A stretch of DNA of 64,000 bases from Romboutsia faecis (GTDB lineage: Bacteria > Bacillota > Clostridia > Peptostreptococcales > Peptostreptococcaceae). The stretch spans positions 496,001-560,000 of the forward strand of contig NZ_JACRWE010000001.1 in NCBI RefSeq assembly GCF_014323405.1. The letters are read 5' to 3'. The notes under the pieces were generated by a model. It had not been told where the DNA came from and did no database searches. It saw nothing but the letters and a program-made list of their open reading frames with translations. Below, in pieces: positions 18,988 through 29,108 of the stretch (position 1 is the first letter of the stretch; the number at the start of each line of letters is the position of its first letter). A program made the position numbers and the translations under genes.

Positions 18988-19485
18988 CTATTTATTAATT
19001 ACCCATATGAAATAATTTAAAAATAAAGCATATAGTAACCATACAATATATGGTATATTTATGTACGCAGAGAATTTATTGATTTTACTGAATTTATAAA
19101 TCATAACAGAAACTATTATTATTAAAATAATAATAACTACTAATGCCGTAAATCTTAAGTCTAGTCCAAAAAATAATATACTCCATATAAAGTTTAAAAA
19201 TAGTTGTAACCAATAATAAAACATAGCATCTCTAACCTTATATAAATCGTATCCTTTTCTCATAATTTTATATGCAGATATTCCCATTAATGTATACAAA
19301 ATCATCCATACTATCGGAAATATAAAACTAGGTGGTGCAAATCCTGGTTTTATAAGCTGTGAATAATATGTATTTACATCTATCCCTGCAACTAAATTAG
19401 CTATTGTCGAACTACAATAACCTACTAATATGGGTATTAATATACTTATAAGAAAATTTCTTATTTCCTTTATTGATATAATCAA
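18988..19485 (-). CDS. tspO: TspO/MBR family membrane protein
   Basis: About 165 residues with five membrane helices. Family motifs include KPGFAPPSFIFPIVWMILY (helix I-II loop) and QLFLNFIWSILFF. TspO binds tetrapyrroles and steroid-like ligands in the membrane. The start is uncertain: I prefer TTG 19485 because the preceding bases contain GAGGTGGGGAG, while ATG 19509 has no ribosome-binding site. It stands alone between two terminators. Confidence 0.9.
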   Translation of the reverse strand: MIISIKEIRNFLISILIPILVGYCSSTIANLVAGIDVNTYYSQLIKPGFAPPSFIFPIVWMILYTLMGISAYKIMRKGYDLYKVRDAMFYYWLQLFLNFIWSILFFGLDLRFTALVVIIILIIIVSVMIYKFSKINKFSAYINIPYIVWLLYALFLNYFIWVINK

Positions 19486-19650
19486 AAATCTCCCCACCTC
19501 TTCTAACATATTTTATTTAATAAATATGTCCAAGACTCCTTTATTATGATTAATTTTATATATTCTATTTAATATATAAAGAATTCTTCTTAGAAAGAGT
19601 ATACATAAAATTATTTATAAATTAATAAATAATTAAATTTTCACACGTAA

Positions 19651-19677
19651 AAAAGCCTAGAGATACTCTAGGCTTTT
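19651..19677 (-). terminator. Terminator of the rpsU-yqeY operon
   Basis: Perfect 12-bp stem (AAAAGCCTAGAG / CTCTAGGCTTTT) with a 3-base loop, 4 bases past the yqeY stop. The T-run lies in the 3' arm. Confidence 0.85.
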
Positions 19678-19680
19678 AAT

Positions 19681-20124
19681 CTATTGTAAGTTATTTTTAA
19701 CTAACTCATTTATAAGTTTTCCGTCAGCTCTACCTTTTGTTTTAGGTTTTATAGCTGCCATAATTTTTCCCATATCTTTCATAGAAGTTGCTCCTACTTC
19801 AGATATAGTAGATTTTACAATTTCATTTAATTCTTCTTCGCTTAACTGTTGAGGTAGGTACTCTTTTAAAACTTCGATTTCAGCTTCTGTTTCACTTACT
19901 AAATCATCTCTATTAGCTTTTTGGAATTCAACTAAAGAATCTCTACGTTGCTTTAATTGCTTAGCAATTAAATCGATGATTTCATCATCTTCAAGTTCAA
20001 CTCTATTATCTACTTCGTATTGCTTAATAGAAGCTCTGATTAAAGTTACTACAGATTTCTTTACTGTATCTTTGTTCTTCATTGAAGACTTCAGATCTTC
20101 TTGTAACTTTTCTTTAAGGGACAT
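19681..20124 (-). CDS. yqeY: GatB/YqeY domain protein
   Basis: 147 residues from ATG 20124, which has AGAGGTG at good distance; the upstream GTG at 20133 is not preferred. Related to the tRNA-binding tail of GatB (helical, with the GRADGKLINELVKN end). It follows rpsU by 26 bases, as in Bacillus. The function is not proven; a tRNA-related role is likely. Confidence 0.93.
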   Translation of the reverse strand: MSLKEKLQEDLKSSMKNKDTVKKSVVTLIRASIKQYEVDNRVELEDDEIIDLIAKQLKQRRDSLVEFQKANRDDLVSETEAEIEVLKEYLPQQLSEEELNEIVKSTISEVGATSMKDMGKIMAAIKPKTKGRADGKLINELVKNNLQ

Positions 20125-20150
20125 TCCCTTCACCTCTTTATTCTTTTCTA

Positions 20151-20330
20151 CTATTTCTTAGCGTTTTTTCTTCTTGCAGCTTCAGCTTTTTTCTTACGTC
20201 TAACGCTTGGCTTATCATAGTGCTCTCTTTTTCTAACTTCAGACATGATGCCAGACATAGCACATTGGCGTTTAAATCTTCTTAAAGCACTGTCTAATGT
20301 TTCATTTTCTCTTACTCTTACTTCTGACAT
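20151..20330 (-). CDS. rpsU: 30S ribosomal protein S21
   Basis: 59 residues, found by direct translation. It reads [20 protein letters not shown] at the start, has the expected basic tail ending RRKNAKK, and the family's central [12 protein letters not shown] strong GGAGGGAGGG ribosome-binding site precedes the ATG. It heads the rpsU-yqeY operon, with a promoter at 20425-20453. Confidence 0.97.
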   Translation of the reverse strand: MSEVRVRENETLDSALRRFKRQCAMSGIMSEVRKREHYDKPSVRRKKKAEAARRKNAKK

Positions 20331-20424
20331 TTCTTTTTCCCTCCCTCCGATAGCGCGAATTATGCTGGGACTGTAACTACGATTATAATCTGCATAATAT
20401 GCATTACAACCTCACACTTTGTTT

Positions 20425-20453
20425 ATTATAAACTAAAAGCTCACTTTTATCAA
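20425..20453 (-). promoter_or_regulatory. Sigma-A-type promoter for rpsU-yqeY
   Basis: Minus strand TTGATA (20448-20453), 17-base spacer, perfect TATAAT (20425-20430). It is about 95 bases before the rpsU ATG, so a moderately long leader is implied. Confidence 0.7.
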
Positions 20454-20490
20454 GTATTTTTCGTAAAGAAGAATACATTTTTTAATCAAA

Positions 20491-20841
20491 TTACTTATTT
20501 TCAGCTTCATACAAAGGTAATTTTTTTCCAGCTAACACATGATAATGAAGATGTTTTACTTCTTGGCCACCGTCATTACCACAATTATTAATTATTCTAA
20601 ATCCATCTTTATCAAAACCTTTCTCACTAGCTATTTTATTTATAACATTGTGAATGTGTGATACAATTTCCATTTCATTTTCATTTATATCAATTATACT
20701 TTCATAATGTTTTTTAGGAACAACTAGTATATGATAAGGTGCAACTGGATTTATGTCATTAAATGCAATTACTTTTTCATCCTCATAAACTTTTTGTGAT
20801 GGTATTTCACCTTCTATAATCTTACAAAATATACAGTTCAC
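20491..20841 (-). CDS. HIT-family nucleotide hydrolase
   Basis: 116 residues from GTG 20841, which has AGGAGG about 10 bases upstream; a GTG at 20850 is too close. It begins NCIFCKIIEGEIPS and ends with the histidine triad HLHYHVLAGK. HinT-type proteins hydrolyse adenosine phosphoramidates. It follows mtaB in the prmA-rsmE-mtaB unit. Confidence 0.93.
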   Translation of the reverse strand: MNCIFCKIIEGEIPSQKVYEDEKVIAFNDINPVAPYHILVVPKKHYESIIDINENEMEIVSHIHNVINKIASEKGFDKDGFRIINNCGNDGGQEVKHLHYHVLAGKKLPLYEAENK

Positions 20842-20887
20842 TGTTTTCACACCTCCTATTCTATCTAAGAAGTAATATTTCTACATT

Positions 20888-22207
20888 TTATACTAAAATT
20901 CCTTCAACATATTCATCTTTTACATCTGTTATTTTGACTTTTAGTATATTTCCTTGTATATCTTTATCACTTTCAACAACTACTCTTATATAGTTAGGAG
21001 TTAATCCTTCATATTTATTATCTACTATATTTTGTTCAAATAAAACATACATCTCGCTACCTATAAACTTACTTGCAAACTTATTAAAATTAGTTCTGCT
21101 TAAAGATATAAGTTGATCACTTCTAAATTGCTTAATTTGAGGATCTATTTGATTTTCCATAGTGGCTGCAGGAGTTCCTTTTCTAGGTGAATACTTAAAC
21201 ACATGCATTTGTGAAAGTTCTATGTCCCTTAAGAAATCATATGTTTTGTTGAACTCATCATTAGTTTCCCCAGGAAAACCTACTATTACATCAGTAGTTA
21301 TTGCTACATTAGGTATTTTTTCTCTTAATTTCTTAACTATAGATTTATACTCTTCTGTAGTATATCTTCTATTCATTCTTTTTAATGTCTCATCACATCC
21401 ACTTTGTAAAGATAAATGATAGTGAGGACATACTTTTTCCATCTTTAAGACTTCATTTACAAATTCATCCGTAAATAAAATTGGTTCTACTGAACTTGTT
21501 CTTATTCTTTCGATACCATCTATTTCATTTATTCTTTTTATTACGTCTAAAAGTTTCATATTACTTTCTCTTAAATCTTTTCCGTAAGATGCAACATGAA
21601 TACCTGTCAAAACTACTTCTTTATAGCCATTATCCGCTAAAGTTTTAGCTTCATTAACTATACTTTCAATATCCCTACTTCTTACTTTTCCACCTCTTGC
21701 ATAAGGAATTATACAATAAGTACAGAATCTGTCACATCCATCTTGTATTTTCATAAATGCTCTAGTTCTTCCATTTGATTGGCTTACTTCTATTTCTTCA
21801 AAAGCCCTTACCTTCATAATATCATCTACTGTACTAGCTTTTTTATTCCCTTCAATTTCTTGAAGTTTTTTTATTTCTTCAACTATCGTTCTTCTTTCAT
21901 TAGTACCCATTACTAGATTTACTTCTTCTATTTCAAGTATTTCTTCAGGTGATACTTGTGAATAACATCCAACAACAGCTATTATAGCATCTGGATTTTT
22001 CTTTTTCATTCTTCTTATATATTGACGTGATTTTCTATCACTCATATGAGTTACTGTACATGTATTAATAACATATACATCTGCAAATTCCTCACTACCT
22101 ACTTGCTCATATCCATCTTTTTTGAACATTTCAAGCATAGCTTCTGTTTCGTATTGATTTACTTTACAACCTAATGTGTAAAAAGCTACTTTTTTCACTT
22201 TATTCAT
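20888..22207 (-). CDS. mtaB: tRNA t6A37 methylthiotransferase MtaB
   Basis: 439 residues. An N-terminal UPF0004 domain with CKVNQYETE is followed by a radical SAM domain whose cluster motif is CDRFCTYCIIPYARG and a C-terminal TRAM domain. MtaB converts t6A to ms2t6A at tRNA position 37 using two Fe-S clusters. It overlaps the end of rsmE by 8 bases. Confidence 0.95.
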   Translation of the reverse strand: MNKVKKVAFYTLGCKVNQYETEAMLEMFKKDGYEQVGSEEFADVYVINTCTVTHMSDRKSRQYIRRMKKKNPDAIIAVVGCYSQVSPEEILEIEEVNLVMGTNERRTIVEEIKKLQEIEGNKKASTVDDIMKVRAFEEIEVSQSNGRTRAFMKIQDGCDRFCTYCIIPYARGGKVRSRDIESIVNEAKTLADNGYKEVVLTGIHVASYGKDLRESNMKLLDVIKRINEIDGIERIRTSSVEPILFTDEFVNEVLKMEKVCPHYHLSLQSGCDETLKRMNRRYTTEEYKSIVKKLREKIPNVAITTDVIVGFPGETNDEFNKTYDFLRDIELSQMHVFKYSPRKGTPAATMENQIDPQIKQFRSDQLISLSRTNFNKFASKFIGSEMYVLFEQNIVDNKYEGLTPNYIRVVVESDKDIQGNILKVKITDVKDEYVEGILV

Positions 22208-22952
22208 CTCCTCCTAAGTCACTTAGTTCATATAAAACTATAGACGATGCAACAACTGACGCTGTCTCTGTTCTTAATATTCTAGGTCCAAGAGAAACTA
22301 CATGAGATCCGATTTCTTGAACACTTTCAATTTCATCTTCTGTAATTCCACCTTCTGGGCCTACAAATATTCCTATACTATTTATATTTGCATTTTTTAT
22401 AGCTTTTTTTATTGATACAGTTCTTTCATTTTCATAAGGACATATATTCATGTCATTATTTTTCATATCTTCTAAGGCTTCTTTAAAACTTAAAACACCT
22501 CTTAGTTTTGGAATTATACCTCTTTTACTTTGCTTTGCTGCTTCATAAATTATTCTTTCCCAACGTTCGATTTTTTTATCTTCCTTTTTTTCATCAACCT
22601 TAGCAACACTTCTTTTTGTTTGAACCAATATTATTTCATCTACACCAACTTCTGTAAGTTTTTGCAGTATCATTTCCATTTTAGGTCCTTTTGGAAGACC
22701 TTGATATAATCTAATTCTTACATCGGCCTCTCTTTTTATATCTACTTTATCAAGTATATTTAGTTCAACTATATCTTTGCTTATATTAGTAATTTCACAT
22801 ATATACTCTGTATTGTCTTTGTCACATACTTCTATTTCTTCACCAATTTTACATCTAAGTACCTTTGAAATATGTTTTACATCTTCACCTTCAATAATAC
22901 AAGTATTATTCTCTAAATTAACATTTTTCTTTTCAACAAAAAATCTATCCAT
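22200..22952 (-). CDS. rsmE: 16S rRNA m3U1498 methyltransferase RsmE
   Basis: 250 residues. An N-terminal PUA-like domain is followed by a SPOUT knot with GPEGGITEDEIE and the LGPRILRTETA end motif. It methylates U1498 of 16S rRNA. It starts 8 bases after prmA. Confidence 0.96.
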   Translation of the reverse strand: MDRFFVEKKNVNLENNTCIIEGEDVKHISKVLRCKIGEEIEVCDKDNTEYICEITNISKDIVELNILDKVDIKREADVRIRLYQGLPKGPKMEMILQKLTEVGVDEIILVQTKRSVAKVDEKKEDKKIERWERIIYEAAKQSKRGIIPKLRGVLSFKEALEDMKNNDMNICPYENERTVSIKKAIKNANINSIGIFVGPEGGITEDEIESVQEIGSHVVSLGPRILRTETASVVASSIVLYELSDLGGDE

Positions 22953-22960
22953 AATTACAC

Positions 22961-23902
22961 CTACTTAAGCTTAGCAACTATTGCATTCCACTCACCTAAT
23001 GTTTTTACTTCTATTATTTCAAATCCATTTTCTATTAAACTTTCTTTAACTTCATCGACTTTGGCATGTATTATTCCTGATGATATAAATACAGCATCTT
23101 CTTTCATACAACTATGAACATCTTTTGCTAATATTTTTATAATATCAGCTATAATATTAGCAACTACAACATCTGCTTTGTCACTTACTACATCTATCAA
23201 GTTTCCATGAAGAACTTGTACAGAATCTTGTACATGATTGTGAGCAACATTTTCTGCAGCTACTTTTACAGCTACTTCATCTAAGTCAACAGCTATAACA
23301 TCTTTAGCTCCTAATTTTGCTGCTGCTATTGCAAGTATACCACTTCCACACCCTATATCGAATACCTTAGAATCTTCAGTTACATATTTTTCTAACTCTC
23401 TCATACACATTGTAGTAGTTTCATGAGTTCCAGTTCCAAATGCCATTCCTGGGTCTAGTTCTATTACTAAATCACCATATTGAACTTCATAATCTTCCCA
23501 AGTAGGTTTTACAACTAATTTTTCACCTATTTTAGTAGGCTTATAGTATTTTTTCCACTCATTAGCCCAGTCTTCCTCATTAACTTGTCCTAAAGATACA
23601 CTACCCTCACCTATATCTATACCAAATCCAGTTAAAGCTGAAACTTTTTGCTTTATAGTTTCGACTAATTCCATTACATTTCTTTCTTCTGATATGTATG
23701 TTTTTATTAAAACACCTTCACTATTTCTCTTGTTAAAAACTTCTTCTTCAACATAATCCCAATCCAACTCATTTTTCTTTTGGAAGAAAAAGTCCTTAGG
23801 ATCTTCAATCATAACTCCGCCCGTTCTAAGGTCATCTAGTATATTAGTTATAGCTTCAACAGCTTCCGTAGTAGTTTTTATAGTTACTTCAATCCATTTC
23901 AT
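22961..23902 (-). CDS. prmA: Ribosomal protein L11 methyltransferase
   Basis: 313 residues from ATG 23902 (MKWIEVTIKT); an ATG four codons upstream is too close to the AAGGA ribosome-binding site. SAM motif I is VFDIGCGSGILAIAAAKLGA, and DPGMAFGTGTHETT is the PrmA signature. It trimethylates L11. It follows dnaJ, the common Firmicute order, but is separated from it by a very long palindrome and so is probably transcribed on its own. Confidence 0.95.
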   Translation of the reverse strand: MKWIEVTIKTTTEAVEAITNILDDLRTGGVMIEDPKDFFFQKKNELDWDYVEEEVFNKRNSEGVLIKTYISEERNVMELVETIKQKVSALTGFGIDIGEGSVSLGQVNEEDWANEWKKYYKPTKIGEKLVVKPTWEDYEVQYGDLVIELDPGMAFGTGTHETTTMCMRELEKYVTEDSKVFDIGCGSGILAIAAAKLGAKDVIAVDLDEVAVKVAAENVAHNHVQDSVQVLHGNLIDVVSDKADVVVANIIADIIKILAKDVHSCMKEDAVFISSGIIHAKVDEVKESLIENGFEIIEVKTLGEWNAIVAKLK

Positions 23903-24058
23903 ATGTACGTCCATCCTTTACTATTAATTTTCCTCTTTTTCCGTAAATTTTATTATATCATAATTATTATTATCTTTTATAACATTCTTTTATACTATTT
24001 CACATATTCTTTATTAATTTTTATATTTACAATATATTTTTATATCTAATAAATAAAA

Positions 24059-24203
24059 AATCTGTATCAAATCGATTTGATTAACTAAAAGCAGATGCAT
24101 AAATATAAAATAACTTAAATCTGCAGTATACCTTAACTGCATAGAAGTTATTTTATATTTATATATTGCTCCCAGTTAAACAAATCACCTTTTGATACAG
24201 ATT
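24059..24203 (-). repeat. 145-nt nested palindrome after dnaJ, probable giant terminator
   Basis: The outer arms AATCTGTATCAAA (24059-24071) and TTTGATACAGATT (24191-24203) enclose GATTTG/CAAATC, an 18-bp perfect inner stem (24099-24116 with 24145-24162) and a TGCAGT/ACTGCA tip (24122-24127 with 24136-24141). About 53 base pairs form. It begins 1 base after the dnaJ stop and, on the dnaJ strand, is followed by T6. It is much longer than other terminators here and could be an inserted palindromic element. Confidence 0.8.
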
Positions 24204-24204
24204 A

Positions 24205-25365
24205 TTATTTTTTCTTAAACATATCTTCTATTTTTTGTCCGAATGTCCTCTTCTTTTCATGAACTTCATCTCCAGACTCTTTAGCTAACTCTCTTAATAA
24301 TTCTTTTTGTCTATCAGTTAAATGTTTAGGTGTTTCAACTACTACCTTAACATATTGATCTCCTCTTGAATTACCTCTAAGTTTTTGTATACCTTTTTCT
24401 CTTAATCTGAATACTGTACCAGTTTGAGTTCCAGCTGGTACATTATAACTTACTTTACCATCTAAAGTAGGCACCTCTATTTCTCCACCTAAAGCAACCT
24501 GACTAAATGATACTGGCATTTCTAAGTATACATCATATCCTTCTCTTGTGAATAATGAATGCTTCTTAATATTTACAACTATATAAAGATCTCCTCTTGG
24601 ACCACCTTTAGATCCAACTTCACCTTGACCAGAAAGCTTAATCATTTGACCATCATCTATACCTGCAGGTATATCTACTTCGATAGTTTTAACTTTTCTA
24701 GTACTTCCAGTTCCATGACATTTATTACATGGTGATTCTATTATTTCTCCTTCTCCATGGCATTCGCCACATGTTCTAGAACTTGCTATATTACCAAAAG
24801 GAGTTCTTTGAACAGTTCTAACTTCTCCGCTACCATTACATGTTGGACAAGTTTTCTTAGATGTACCTGGTTTTGCACCAGTTCCATGACATTCATTACA
24901 CTCTTCACTTCTATTTATTTTTATTGAAACTTTCTTACCAAAAGCAGCTTCTTCAAAATCTATAGTTACATTTTGTCTTATATCAGCTCCACGCTCAGGA
25001 CCTCTTCTTCTTTGACGGCTTGAGCCTCCAAATCCACCTCCGAACATATCTCCAAATATATCTCCGAATATGTCTTCGAATCCTCCAGCTCCACCTGAGA
25101 AGCCTCCGAATCCTTGACCACCAAATCCACCTTGTCCATTTACGCCTTCATGACCAAATTGATCATAAGTTCTTCTTTTATTTTCATCTGATAGAACTTC
25201 GTAAGCCTCATTTATCTCTTTGAACTTTTCTTCTGCTTCTTTATTATCAGGGTTTCTATCTGGATGGTATTTCATCGCTAATTTTCTATAAGCTTTTTTT
25301 ATCTCTTTCTCATCCGCACTCTTACTTACACCCAGTACCTCATAGTAGTCTCTTTTAGTACTCAA
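24205..25365 (-). CDS. dnaJ: Chaperone DnaJ
   Basis: 386 residues from TTG 25365, which has AAAGGTGG 8 bases before it; GTG codons at 25374 and 25377 lie inside that site. It has a J domain with HPD (YHPDRNP), a Gly/Phe-rich region, four CxxCxGxG zinc repeats ([32 protein letters not shown]) and the C-terminal substrate domain. It stimulates DnaK ATPase. It is the last gene of the heat-shock operon. Confidence 0.97.
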   Translation of the reverse strand: MSTKRDYYEVLGVSKSADEKEIKKAYRKLAMKYHPDRNPDNKEAEEKFKEINEAYEVLSDENKRRTYDQFGHEGVNGQGGFGGQGFGGFSGGAGGFEDIFGDIFGDMFGGGFGGSSRQRRRGPERGADIRQNVTIDFEEAAFGKKVSIKINRSEECNECHGTGAKPGTSKKTCPTCNGSGEVRTVQRTPFGNIASSRTCGECHGEGEIIESPCNKCHGTGSTRKVKTIEVDIPAGIDDGQMIKLSGQGEVGSKGGPRGDLYIVVNIKKHSLFTREGYDVYLEMPVSFSQVALGGEIEVPTLDGKVSYNVPAGTQTGTVFRLREKGIQKLRGNSRGDQYVKVVVETPKHLTDRQKELLRELAKESGDEVHEKKRTFGQKIEDMFKKK

Positions 25366-25390
25366 GTTTGTCACCACCTTTATCTTACAA

Positions 25391-25430
25391 AATAATAGCT
25401 TGTAGAATATTAAAACTACAAGCTATTATT
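25391..25430 (-). terminator. Hairpin between dnaK and dnaJ
   Basis: Perfect 15-bp stem (AATAATAGCTTGTAG / CTACAAGCTATTATT) with a 10-base loop and a short T-rich stretch after it on the minus strand. It may lower dnaJ expression relative to dnaK or be an RNA-processing site rather than a full terminator. Confidence 0.6.
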
Positions 25431-25491
25431 CTTTATATTTAACAGATTTAACATTCTATTTTATTATATAAAATTTCTCTGTTTTTGTAAC

Positions 25492-27327
25492 CTATTTTTC
25501 GTCATTTACTTCTGTAAAGTCAGCATCTACAACATTATCATCTTGTGGTCCTTCTTGAGCTCCACCTTGAGCTTGTTGTTCTTGAGCTGCAGCTTGATAC
25601 ATCTGTTCAGATATTTTTTGGAATCTGTTCATTACTTCATCCATAGCTTTTCTTATTTCTTCAGCCGTAGCATCTTCTCTATCTTTTACAGATTTTAAAT
25701 CAGCTATTGCAGCTTCAACGTTAGCTTTATCATCTGCACTTATTTTATCAGCAACTTCACCTAAAGTTTTTTCAGTTTGATATATAGTTGACTCAGCTTG
25801 ATTTAATGCTTCTATTTTATCTTTCTTTTGCTTATCAGCTTCAGCATTCATTTCAGCTTCTTTTACTTTTCTTTCTATTTCTTCTTCACTTAAGTTAGTT
25901 CCTGAAGTTATAGTAACTTTTTGTTCTTTTCCAGTTCCTAAATCTTTAGCAGTAACGTGAACTATACCATTAGCATCTATATCGAAAGTAACTTCTATTT
26001 GAGGTATTCCTCTTTGAGCTGGTGGTATATCAGTTAATTGGAATCTACCTAAAGTAGTATTGTCGTAAGCCATACTTCTTTCACCTTGAAGAACATGTAT
26101 ATCAACAGCAGTTTGGTTATCTTGAGCAGTTGAGAATACTTGAGACTTCTTAGTTGGTATAGTTGTATTTCTTTCTATTATTTTAGTAAATACATTACCT
26201 AAAGTTTCTATACCTAATGATAATGGAGTTACGTCTAATAATAATAAATCGTTAACTTCACCAGTTAAAACACCTGCTTGTATAGCCGCTCCAGCAGCAA
26301 CACATTCATCTGGATTTATACCTTTGTGAGGTTCTTTTCCTATGAACTTTTTAACAGCTTCTTGAACCGCTGGTATTCTTGTAGATCCACCTACTAATAA
26401 TACATCATCTATATCAGATGTAGATAATCCTGCATCTTGTAAAGCTCTCTTAGTTGGTTCCATAGTTTTTTCAACTAAATGAGCAGTTAATTCATCAAAT
26501 TTAGCTCTAGTTAAATCTATATTTAAGTGTTTTGGTCCTTCAGCAGTAGCTGTTATAAATGGTAAGTTTATATTCGAGCTCATTGTTGAAGATAATTCTT
26601 TTTTAGCTTTTTCAGCAGCTTCTTTTAATCTTTGAAGAGCCATTTTATCATTTCTTAAATCTACACCTTCAGCTTTTTTGAACTCATCAGCTAAATAATC
26701 TATTATAACTTGGTCAAAGTCATCTCCACCTAATCTGTTGTTACCAGCAGTAGCTAAAACTTCGAAAGTACCATCCCCTATTTCAAGTATAGATACGTCG
26801 AAAGTACCTCCACCTAAGTCGAATACTAATATTTTCTTTTCTTGATCTAATTTATCCATTCCATAAGCAAGAGCTGCAGCAGTTGGCTCATTTATTATTC
26901 TCTTAACATCAAGACCTGCTATTCTACCGGCATCTTTTGTTGCTTGTCTTTGAGCATCTGTAAAGTAAGCTGGAACTGTTATAACAGCTTCAGTTACAGA
27001 TTGACCTAAATAACTCTCAGCGTCTGCTTTTAATTTTTGTAATATTATAGCTGATATTTCTTGTGGAGTGTATCCTTTACCATCTATATCAACTTTGTAA
27101 TCTGTTCCCATATGAGTTTTTATTGATATTACAGTTTTATCTGCATTTGTAACTGCTTGTCTTTTAGCAGGTTCACCTACTATTCTTTCTCCATCCTTAG
27201 TGAAAGCTACTACTGATGGAGTAGTTCTCATACCTTCTGTATTTGCTATTATTTGTGGTTCTCCACCTTCTAAAACAGCAACACAAGAGTTAGTTGTTCC
27301 TAAATCTATTCCTATTACTTTTCCCAT
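25492..27327 (-). CDS. dnaK: Chaperone DnaK (Hsp70)
   Basis: 611 residues. The nucleotide-binding domain (1-360) starts [14 protein letters not shown] and holds the phosphate motif [11 protein letters not shown]. The linker [13 protein letters not shown] is followed by the substrate-binding domain and a lid with a Gln/Ala-rich tail ending VVDADFTEV. The Gram-positive form lacks the roughly 25-residue insertion of proteobacterial DnaK. It lies third in hrcA-grpE-dnaK-dnaJ. Confidence 0.98.
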   Translation of the reverse strand: MGKVIGIDLGTTNSCVAVLEGGEPQIIANTEGMRTTPSVVAFTKDGERIVGEPAKRQAVTNADKTVISIKTHMGTDYKVDIDGKGYTPQEISAIILQKLKADAESYLGQSVTEAVITVPAYFTDAQRQATKDAGRIAGLDVKRIINEPTAAALAYGMDKLDQEKKILVFDLGGGTFDVSILEIGDGTFEVLATAGNNRLGGDDFDQVIIDYLADEFKKAEGVDLRNDKMALQRLKEAAEKAKKELSSTMSSNINLPFITATAEGPKHLNIDLTRAKFDELTAHLVEKTMEPTKRALQDAGLSTSDIDDVLLVGGSTRIPAVQEAVKKFIGKEPHKGINPDECVAAGAAIQAGVLTGEVNDLLLLDVTPLSLGIETLGNVFTKIIERNTTIPTKKSQVFSTAQDNQTAVDIHVLQGERSMAYDNTTLGRFQLTDIPPAQRGIPQIEVTFDIDANGIVHVTAKDLGTGKEQKVTITSGTNLSEEEIERKVKEAEMNAEADKQKKDKIEALNQAESTIYQTEKTLGEVADKISADDKANVEAAIADLKSVKDREDATAEEIRKAMDEVMNRFQKISEQMYQAAAQEQQAQGGAQEGPQDDNVVDADFTEVNDEK

Positions 27328-27397
27328 GATTCATATCCTCCTTGAGTAATTTATTATCATTTTATTATTTTAAATTTCATTTTTAGTTAATTTATTA

Positions 27398-27967
27398 TTA
27401 GCAAGAAACTTTAACCATTGTTGGTCTTATTACTTTAGTTCCTAGCTTATATCCTTTTTGAAGTACCATTATTACTTTGTTAGCTTCAACGCCATCTACA
27501 CTTTCTTGCATAACTGCTAAATGTAAGTTCGGATCAAAGTCAGCATTTTCAGCTTCGATTTCTTCTACGCCAAACTTGCTTAAAGTATCTTTAAGCTGTT
27601 TTTGAACAAGATTTATACCTTCGTATAGTTTATCTTCTTTGTTATCACAAGCCTCCACTGCTCTTTCCATACTATCAATAACTGGTATTAACTCAGTTAT
27701 TATCTTCTCATTCGCAAATACTCCAATTGTTTCTTTTTCTTGATTAGTTCTTCTTATATAATTTGAGTATTCTGCTTGTAGTCTTTGATACTTATCTCTT
27801 TCTTGTGCTAATTCTTCTTTCATTTTTTCTTCCTCTAACCTCGAGTTTATGTCTATAACATTGTCATCTTGGTTAGTTTCAGTTGATTCTTCAAAATTAA
27901 CTTCTTGAGATTCTATCTCTTCGTTAACTGAAGTATCTTTTTCATCTTGATGAATATTTTTTTCCAA
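27398..27967 (-). CDS. grpE: Nucleotide exchange factor GrpE
   Basis: 189 residues. The first 50 are acidic and probably disordered, then a long coiled coil (about 48-110) and a C-terminal beta domain with LQKGYKLGTKVIRPTMVKV. GrpE releases ADP from DnaK. It is 19 bases after hrcA. Confidence 0.96.
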   Translation of the reverse strand: MEKNIHQDEKDTSVNEEIESQEVNFEESTETNQDDNVIDINSRLEEEKMKEELAQERDKYQRLQAEYSNYIRRTNQEKETIGVFANEKIITELIPVIDSMERAVEACDNKEDKLYEGINLVQKQLKDTLSKFGVEEIEAENADFDPNLHLAVMQESVDGVEANKVIMVLQKGYKLGTKVIRPTMVKVSC

Positions 27968-27986
27968 GATACTGCACCCCTCAATT

Positions 27987-29009
27987 TTATTTTTTATTAT
28001 TAATCAGTAAGTTTATATAACTTATTATAGAATATATTCTAGAATAGTCCATTCTAGTAGGTCCTATAAAGCTTATACGTCCTACTGAGTTTTCATCTAC
28101 TTTGTATGTTGCTGTAACTACACTATACTCTTGAGCAGCTTTTACATCATTATCACTACCAATAATTATATTAGCATTATCCTTTAATATACCCTTTGAC
28201 TTAGTCATCTTAGTTATATTTTCTTTTTCTTCTATCATATTAAAGAATGATCTAGCTTTTAATACATCATTAAATTCTGGATAACTAAATATATTGGTTG
28301 CTCCGCTTAAAGACATTGATAACTCTTCATTTGATAAGTTTGAATTTAGAGCATTTACAAGTTGATCTATTAAATTAGAATATTCTCCTATTTCATGCTT
28401 TATAAAAGCCACAAACTTATTATCTAAATGAGTTATAGTTTTACCACCAAGCTTTTTAGTTAGATTGTCAGATATAATATTTAGTTTAGCTTGTTCTAAA
28501 TAAATCTTAGTAGGGATAGTTTCTTTTTTAATATCACCTTTATCAGTAACTACTATTAGCAAGATATTACTTTCATTCATACTTACTAGTTGAATATGCT
28601 TTATAGTACTGTAGTTCACTAAGTTTTTAGCGACTCCTACAGTTGTATAATTAGTCAGTTCTGATAATAACTTCGAAGTTTCATGAATAAGACTTTGAAT
28701 ATGATTAATGTTATTTTGAACACATTTTTCAATCATAATCTTATCTGACTCATTCAATTCACTGGTTGCCATAAGTGCATCTACATACAACTTATAACCT
28801 TTTTCTGTTGGTACCCTACCAGCAGATGTGTGAGGTTGAATTAAATATCCTAGTTCTTCTAGGTCAGCCATTTCATTTCTTATAGTCGCTGCACTTACAC
28901 CTAAGTTATATTTCTTCGATATAGTTCTAGACCCTACAGCTTCTGCTGTATCTATGTAGTCTTTAATTACAGCTTTAAGGATATTGAGTTTCCTTTCATT
29001 TAATTCCAT
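27987..29009 (-). CDS. hrcA: Heat-inducible repressor HrcA
   Basis: 340 residues from ATG 29009 (MELNERKLNIL), with AGGGAGGTG 5 bases upstream. Upstream in-frame codons lie inside the CIRCE operator and are not used. An N-terminal winged helix is followed by a GAF-like domain. HrcA binds CIRCE and needs GroEL to stay active. The operator at 29027-29053 overlaps its own leader, so it is autoregulated. Confidence 0.96.
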   Translation of the reverse strand: MELNERKLNILKAVIKDYIDTAEAVGSRTISKKYNLGVSAATIRNEMADLEELGYLIQPHTSAGRVPTEKGYKLYVDALMATSELNESDKIMIEKCVQNNINHIQSLIHETSKLLSELTNYTTVGVAKNLVNYSTIKHIQLVSMNESNILLIVVTDKGDIKKETIPTKIYLEQAKLNIISDNLTKKLGGKTITHLDNKFVAFIKHEIGEYSNLIDQLVNALNSNLSNEELSMSLSGATNIFSYPEFNDVLKARSFFNMIEEKENITKMTKSKGILKDNANIIIGSDNDVKAAQEYSVVTATYKVDENSVGRISFIGPTRMDYSRIYSIISYINLLINNKK

Positions 29010-29026
29010 CTTGCACCTCCCTGCTG

Positions 29027-29053
29027 TTAGCACTCATTTTATACGAGTGCTAA
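29027..29053. promoter_or_regulatory. CIRCE operator
   Basis: Perfect consensus TTAGCACTC, 9 bases, GAGTGCTAA. It lies between the hrcA promoter and the hrcA ribosome-binding site, as in other class I heat-shock operons, and should bind HrcA. Confidence 0.97.
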
Positions 29054-29068
29054 AAAGATTATATTTAT

Positions 29069-29097
29069 TTTATATCACTATAATTTTATTTTGTCAA
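29069..29097 (-). promoter_or_regulatory. Sigma-A promoter of the hrcA-grpE-dnaK-dnaJ operon
   Basis: Minus strand TTGACA (29092-29097), 17-base spacer, TATAAA (29069-29074). CIRCE begins about 15 bases downstream. The promoter starts just before the hemW end, so hemW is upstream and separate. Confidence 0.72.
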
Positions 29098-29108
29098 CAC
29101 TTTTGCTA

